Assembly: GCA_025350665.1 (NCBI GenBank)
Contig: JANXXJ010000094.1
Span: forward strand, 1 to 36,361
DNA length: 36,361 nt
Direction of reading: 5' to 3'
From: Gemmatimonadota bacterium
GTDB taxonomy: Bacteria > Gemmatimonadota > Gemmatimonadetes > Gemmatimonadales > GWC2-71-9
Made by a program: the position numbers and the translations under genes. This document shows, in pieces, positions 31,503 through 36,361 of this stretch (its first letter is position 1; each line of letters starts with the position of its first letter). The notes under the pieces were generated by a model. The model had not been told where the DNA came from. It made no database searches and was given only the letters and a program-made list of their open reading frames with translations.

Positions 31503-32945
31503 TTAGCTGACCGAAGCTCCCGAACTGGTGAGGGAGCGCGGCAATGATACGGTAAAAATCGTCCCCTTGCCAGGGCGGCTCTGGACCGCGATGGTCCCGC
31601 CGTGGGCCTCGGCAATCCACTTGGTGATCGCCAGCCCGAGACCGGTCCCGGTGCCCTCGGTATCGCGGGCCCGGGCCGGATCGGCCCGCCAGAAGCGATC
31701 GAAGATGTGGGGCAGGTCGCCGCTGGCGATGCCGATGCCCGTGTCCCGGACGATGATCTGGACGGCGTCGGCCCCATCGGTCAGCCCGACCCCGATCTCC
31801 CCTCCCGCGGGCGTGTACTTGACCGCGTTGGTCACCAGGTTCAGCAGCAGCTGCCGGATCCGGTTCCGGTCCATCTCGAGCATCACCGGCCGCTCGGGAA
31901 CGTCGAGTTCGATCTTGAGATTCTTGGCATCGCCGAGGATCTGGGCGGTTTCGGCGGCCTCATCGACGAGCGCGGTGAGATTGTGGCTCTCGACGGCGAG
32001 CGGGGCCCGGCCTTCGTCGGCCCGGGCCAGGGTGAGCAGGCTGTCCACCAGCTCGGTCATCCGGTTGATCTCCTCCAGCGACTCATCGAGGGGCTCCAGG
32101 CTCTCGGAGGGAATTTTCGGATTGGTGATCGCCCGTTCCACACCGGCGCGGAGGACCATCAACGGCGTTTTGAGCTCGTGGCTCGCCTCGGCAACGAACC
32201 GCTGCTGGGCCACGAAACTCTGTTCCAGGCGGGCGAACATGGCGTTGAAGGCGTGGGAGAGCCGGGCCAGTTCGTCCGTGGCCTGGGGGTCCACCGGAAG
32301 CCGGCGATGCAGGCTCTTGCCGTCAGTGATCTCGGTCAGATCATCAATCGTCGATTCCAGCGGCTTCAAGCTGGTGCCCGCAAGCCACGAACCGACCAGG
32401 ACCGAAACCAGCAGGAGCACGGGAGCGATGAACAACATCGACCGCGCCAGGGCCGCGGGACCGAACAGCACCTCGTCGACGCTGGCGCCCAGCAGCATCA
32501 TCCGGAGAGCGGGATCGGTTTCGCCCAGAGGAACGACGTAGTACCGGATCGCCGGCCGGCCGCGGACGACCTCCACCGTACCGTGGGTCGGACCGGGAGC
32601 GGCCAGCGCCAGATCCCGGAGCTGTTCGACGGCCCTGGTATCCAGTTCACCCCGCGGGTCGATCGACAACACCGTCGAGCCGTCGCTCCCGACCAGTACC
32701 AGGTAGTGGCGGAGGTTCTGGAACGACATCTGCACGCTCTCGAGAATCGGCGGCAACCGGCCCAGGCTGCGCGACACCTCGTGGATGATCCTCAGGGTAA
32801 AATCGGCCTCCACTTCGAGCCGGGCATCGAGTTCCTGGAGATTGGCCTGACGACGATCGAAGTAGAGGATGGTGCCGAACAGGGCGATCGAGAGGCCAAG
32901 CGCGGCGATGAAGCCGACCGTGAGTCGCTGCCGGATCGAGCGCAT
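31503..32945 (-). CDS. Sensor histidine kinase, EnvZ/CusS-type (HAMP-HisKA-HATPase)
   Basis: A 480-aa membrane kinase. Helix 1 at residues 8-28, a periplasmic sensor region of about 140 residues, helix 2 near 168-190 (SMLFIAPVLLLVSVLVGSWLAG), then a HAMP domain (SLKPLESTIDDLTEITDG). The dimerisation box ASHELKTPL holds the phospho-acceptor His256. The N box is LLNLVTNAVKYTPAGG, followed by DTGIGI, FDRFWRAD and GTGLGLAI. Its gene starts six bases after the OmpR-type regulator, so the two form the classical pair. A second kinase gene lies at the head of the same operon. The signal is not known; envelope stress or metal sensing is common for this kind. Confidence 0.92.
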   Translation of the reverse strand: MRSIRQRLTVGFIAALGLSIALFGTILYFDRRQANLQELDARLEVEADFTLRIIHEVSRSLGRLPPILESVQMSFQNLRHYLVLVGSDGSTVLSIDPRGELDTRAVEQLRDLALAAPGPTHGTVEVVRGRPAIRYYVVPLGETDPALRMMLLGASVDEVLFGPAALARSMLFIAPVLLLVSVLVGSWLAGTSLKPLESTIDDLTEITDGKSLHRRLPVDPQATDELARLSHAFNAMFARLEQSFVAQQRFVAEASHELKTPLMVLRAGVERAITNPKIPSESLEPLDESLEEINRMTELVDSLLTLARADEGRAPLAVESHNLTALVDEAAETAQILGDAKNLKIELDVPERPVMLEMDRNRIRQLLLNLVTNAVKYTPAGGEIGVGLTDGADAVQIIVRDTGIGIASGDLPHIFDRFWRADPARARDTEGTGTGLGLAITKWIAEAHGGTIAVQSRPGKGTIFTVSLPRSLTSSGASVS

Positions 32946-32951
32946 CGCGCG

Positions 32952-33616
<665 letters not shown>

Positions 33617-33620
<4 letters not shown>

Positions 33621-35134
33621 GCCGCCCCTCCGTCCCGCGTCGGCAGGATCACCGAGAACACGCTGCCGGCGCCCAGTTCGCTCTGCACTTCGATCCGGCC
33701 GCCATGGTCCTGGACAATCGCGTAGGCGATCGACAGGCCGAGTCCCGTCCCCTGCCCGGGCGGTTTGGTGGTGTAGAACGGCTCGAAGATCTTGGGCAAC
33801 TCGCTCTTGGGAATCCCTGCCCCCGTGTCGACCACGTCGATCGCCGCCTCCGTCCGGCCGGGAATCCGTCGGCTCCGCAGCGTAAGGGAGCCCCCGTCAC
33901 CCATCGCGTCGAGGGCGTTCAGCATGAGGGCCATCAGGACCTGGATCAGCTGCTCGTCGTTGGCGTTGATCCGGACGTCGCCGGAGCCCAATTCGGTGGC
34001 GACGGCCAGCCGCCGGAAGCGTTTGTGGTGTTTGAGGAGGAACAACGTCCGCTCGACCAGCCCGTCGAGCCCGACGAGGACCTTGGGCCGCCCGGTGGAC
34101 TGCGGCCGGCTGAACTCGAGCAGTCCGTCGACGATCTTGCTGGATCGCTGGACTTCCTTGTCGATGATCTCAAGATATTCCTTGACCAGCGGTTCCACCT
34201 CGTTCCCCAACCGGGCCTCGATGGCGGCCGCGCAGGCGGCAATGGTCGCCAGCGGATTGTTGATCTCGTGCATGACCCCGGCGGCGAGCTGCCCCACCGC
34301 CGCGAGCTTCTCGTGCTGGTGAATCTGTTTCTCCACCGTCCTGGCCTCGGTGACATCCTCCCCGATGTTGATCACGTGGGTGATCGCGTCGCCTTCGAGC
34401 CGCATCGGAATCCTGGACATCCGGTAGACCCGGCGTTCACCGCCCTGATCCACCACCGTTTCCGCGGTGATCGGCTCACCGGTTTCGAACACCCCGTCGA
34501 ATTCCCGCTTGAGTTCGGCGACCGGCTGACGGGTCAGGACGTCGAACACCGCGCGCCCCACCACCTCATCCCGCCTGAGCCCCTGAGTCCCCGCCTCGCG
34601 GCGCCGGTTCCAGAACTGAATCCGGTAGGCCCGGTCGATCACGTAGAGGCCGACCGGGAGGCTGTCGATCACCAGGGCCGTGAATCGTCGCTGTTCCGAG
34701 ATCTCCCGGGACCGGCTGGCCACCTCGAGTGCCAGATCCTCCGCCAGGGTCACGGCGTCGAGGAACGGGGCCAGCAGGTTCTGAAGCAGATCAACGACCG
34801 TCGCCAGGACCTCGGGACCATCCGGATCCGGCTCAAGGTCCAGCATGCCGAGTCGGAGGCCGGCATGGGTGAGCTGAATCCGGCGGGCGGCCGGCGGAAC
34901 CGGGGGCAGGTCGTCGAGGGATGGTGCCTGAACCTCACGCCGCGGACTCGCGATGCCCGAACACAGCGTCGCGCTCGCGTTCCGGCGCCAGATACAGACC
35001 GATTTGAGTTTGAGACCGTCGTGCAGCGCGCCCGCCACCGAACCCAGGGTGTCGTCGGGCGGGAGCCCGCTGTTGAGGATGCGGGCTACGCGGCCAAGCA
35101 GTTCCAGCGCGGTACCGCCGAAGGTCGTCGACAT
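33617..35134 (-). CDS. Soluble GAF-like/PAS sensor histidine kinase (NtrB/AtoS-type transmitter)
   Basis: A 505-aa kinase with no membrane segment. Residues 1-145 look GAF-like (ELLGRVARILNSGLPPDDTLGSVAGAL at the N-terminus). Residues about 150-270 form a PAS domain (LVIDSLPVGLYVIDRAYRIQFWNRRREA ... GEDVTEART). The transmitter has HEKLAAVGQLAAGVMHEINNPLATI with phospho-acceptor His289, the N box MLNALDAMG, DTGAGIP and GTGLGLSIAYAIV. This HEINNP transmitter type usually partners NtrC-like regulators, not OmpR-like ones. Here it directly precedes an OmpR-type regulator with a four-base overlap, in a kinase-regulator-kinase trio. No clear ribosome site precedes the ATG. Confidence 0.9.
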
Positions 35135-35145
35135 GGACGACCGTA

Positions 35146-35173
35146 AGTTAGCGCCGGTCCTCAGTTAGCGCCG
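35146..35173. repeat. Direct repeat AGTTAGCGCCG, two copies 17 bases apart
   Basis: Identical 11-base copies lie at 35146-35156 and 35163-35173, between the stop of the fragment gene (inside the second copy) and the start of the sensor kinase gene. It may be a small duplication or a pair of regulator sites. Confidence 0.5.
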
Positions 35174-35749
35174 CTCCGTCCAGGTCTGGTCTTGCGAGCC
35201 CGGACGGCCAAGATACATGGTCACCTCATGTTCGCCGGACGCGGTAAAGATGGCCGCGTCTCCCTGGAGCGGGATCTCGTCGACCGTGATCCGGGCCACC
35301 GCTTGGTCCTCCCCCAGGCTCAGCCGAACCGCGATCGGCGGCCCGAACATCACGGCCAGCCGGACCGTCACCCACTCGGCCCGGCGCCTGACCTCGACGT
35401 CGACCAGGGTCCGATGAACCCGAAGCCGCCGCACCGCCAGGGACTTCCACATCGCCGGGATGGCCGGTACCAGTTCGAGGCGCCCGCCGCCGGAATCCAG
35501 TTCGGCTCCCAGAAAAATCCGGAGCGTCCGGCCCAGGAATTCGGGCGGGTCGATGATCCCCTCGGCCCGAACCCGATACCAGCGCCGAGCGTCGTCGATC
35601 AGCCCGGCGGGATCGTCGAAGCCCAACGGGTCCGCCGCCGCTGGGTCCACACGCAAATGTCCCCCGAGCCGCCCAATCGCCCAGGCGACGGCCTGGTTGA
35701 GGGCGGGATCGGGGGACTCGAACGCCGGGTAGTGACGGCTCAGATTAGC
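35165..35749 (-). pseudogene. C-terminal protein fragment, unrecognised, without a standard start at its N-terminus
   Basis: The frame after the upstream stop (35750-35752) reads SRHYPAFESPDPALNQAVA... without ATG, GTG or TTG until TTG at 35656 and GTG at 35650. Protein-like sequence continues to 35165: WYRVRAEGIIDPPEFLGRTLRIFLGAEL, IPAMWKSLAVRRLRVHRTLVDVEV and IAVRLSLGED. This resembles the end of an (alpha/alpha) barrel glycosidase and its C-terminal beta domain, but I cannot name the family. Coding character before the first start codon suggests a gene that lost its N-terminal part, or use of a rare CTG start (35741-35743). It overlaps the end of the peroxiredoxin gene by a few bases and is 30 bases before the sensor kinase gene. 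If a short protein is made it would be about 163 residues from TTG. Confidence 0.5.
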
Positions 35750-36203
35750 TCAGCGCCTTGATCTGGGTGAGGAGGTCGACGTTGTCCCGCTTCTGACCAA
35801 GCTCCGCCTCTTCGTGCGTCCAGCGAACCGTGCCGGTCTTGTCGATCAGAACGTAGGCCCGCTTGCTGAAAAACTTGTCTTCGAGCAGGGTCCCGTATTT
35901 CCGGCTGACCTCGCGCTTGAAATCGCTGAGCAGGTCGACGGTCAGCTTGTCCTTCGCCTTGAATTCCTTCAACGTGGGCACCGAATCGACACTGATCGGG
36001 AGGACCACGGTGTCGGCGCTCTGGAACTTGCCGTAGTCCTCGGAGAAAGCGCACATCTCGGCCGTACAGGTGCCGGTGAACGCGAGGGGAAAAAATGCCA
36101 GCAGCACGTTCTTCCCGTGCAGCGCCGACAGCTTGACCTCGGCGCCGCCGGTGGACGGAAGCGCAAAGTCAGGCGCCGGAGACCCGATGGCAGGCAATGA
36201 CAT
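35745..36203 (-). CDS. Peroxiredoxin, AhpE-like (AhpC/TSA family)
   Basis: A 152-aa thioredoxin-fold peroxidase. The active site [14 protein letters not shown] puts the peroxidatic Cys at residue 46 with the conserved Thr43 three residues before it, as in AhpE; a second Cys lies at 51. The rest ([51 protein letters not shown]) is typical of the one-Cys AhpE/bacterioferritin-comigratory branches. It reduces H2O2 and organic peroxides in the cytoplasm. The gene starts nine bases after the superoxide dismutase stop, with an AAGGA ribosome site overlapping that stop, which makes a neat superoxide-to-peroxide-to-water operon. Confidence 0.92.
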   Translation of the reverse strand: MSLPAIGSPAPDFALPSTGGAEVKLSALHGKNVLLAFFPLAFTGTCTAEMCAFSEDYGKFQSADTVVLPISVDSVPTLKEFKAKDKLTVDLLSDFKREVSRKYGTLLEDKFFSKRAYVLIDKTGTVRWTHEEAELGQKRDNVDLLTQIKALS

Positions 36204-36212
36204 GATATTTCC

Positions 36213-36361
36213 TTAGCGCCCGAACCGGGCGCCGACGATGGTCCAGTTGACCGTATTCCACCACGCGCCGAGATAGTCGGCCCGGCGATTCTGATACTTG
36301 AGGTAGTAGGCGTGTTCCCACACGTCGCAACCGAGGACCACCTTCTTGCCGTCCATGACGG
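36213..36361 (-). CDS. Superoxide dismutase, Fe/Mn type, C-terminal part
   Basis: The last 48 codons and TAA are present; the gene continues beyond the right edge. [19 protein letters not shown] followed by AWWNTVNW is the Fe/Mn-SOD C-terminal signature, with two of the four metal ligands (Asp and His of DVWEH). Metal preference cannot be decided from this part. It converts superoxide to H2O2 and O2, and the next gene is a peroxiredoxin. Confidence 0.95.
   Translation of the reverse strand, partial: VMDGKKVVLGCDVWEHAYYLKYQNRRADYLGAWWNTVNWTIVGARFGR

Overview
This is a gene-dense window, roughly two-thirds G+C by eye, from a diderm (outer-membrane) bacterium. It has an outer-membrane porin, two TonB-type proteins, an ExbB/ExbD motor, lipoprotein signals and Tat-exported enzymes. 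The mix would fit Gemmatimonadota or a similar soil heterotroph. That placement is inference only: there is no rRNA or other phylogenetic marker here.

Layout. 1-54 is the tail of an IscA/ErpA-type Fe-S carrier, followed by a strong terminator. 176-3615 holds an ornithine cyclodeaminase-like enzyme, divergent from a sodium:solute symporter plus BadF/BadG-type sugar kinase pair. 3627-7986 is a tight minus-strand operon: TonB-like protein, APC amino acid permease, SnoaL-like protein, FAD monooxygenase and a CDGSH Fe-S protein. 8426-9130 is a lipoprotein of unknown function. 9284-11746 is a GH95 alpha-L-fucosidase-like enzyme. 11907-14002 is a porin followed by a pstS gene broken by one in-frame TAA.

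13999-28195 is the main system, an L-arabinose(-furanose) utilisation island in two divergent operons. The minus-strand operon reads ROK regulator, ribulokinase, ribulose-5-phosphate 4-epimerase, an arabinose/fucose isomerase-like protein, a Tat-exported TIM-barrel hydrolase of unassigned family, a GH127 beta-L-arabinofuranosidase and a GH51 alpha-L-arabinofuranosidase. The GH51 gene has lost its central part, including the catalytic nucleophile region. The plus-strand operon is a complete YtfQ-YtfR-YtfT-YjfF-type furanose ABC transporter. Exported arabinosidases would release arabinofuranose, the ABC system would import it, and isomerase, kinase and epimerase would give D-xylulose-5-phosphate. 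A near-consensus promoter with palindromes at the regulator's own start suggests ROK autoregulation.

28202-28960 is a creatininase-family amidohydrolase. 29041-31405 is a tonB-exbB-exbD-exbD operon ending in a terminator. 31503-36361 is a minus-strand series: superoxide dismutase (cut by the window edge), peroxiredoxin, a C-terminal protein fragment without an obvious start codon, then an unusual sensor kinase - OmpR-type regulator - sensor kinase trio. No tRNA, rRNA, CRISPR array, insertion sequence or phage gene was recognised.
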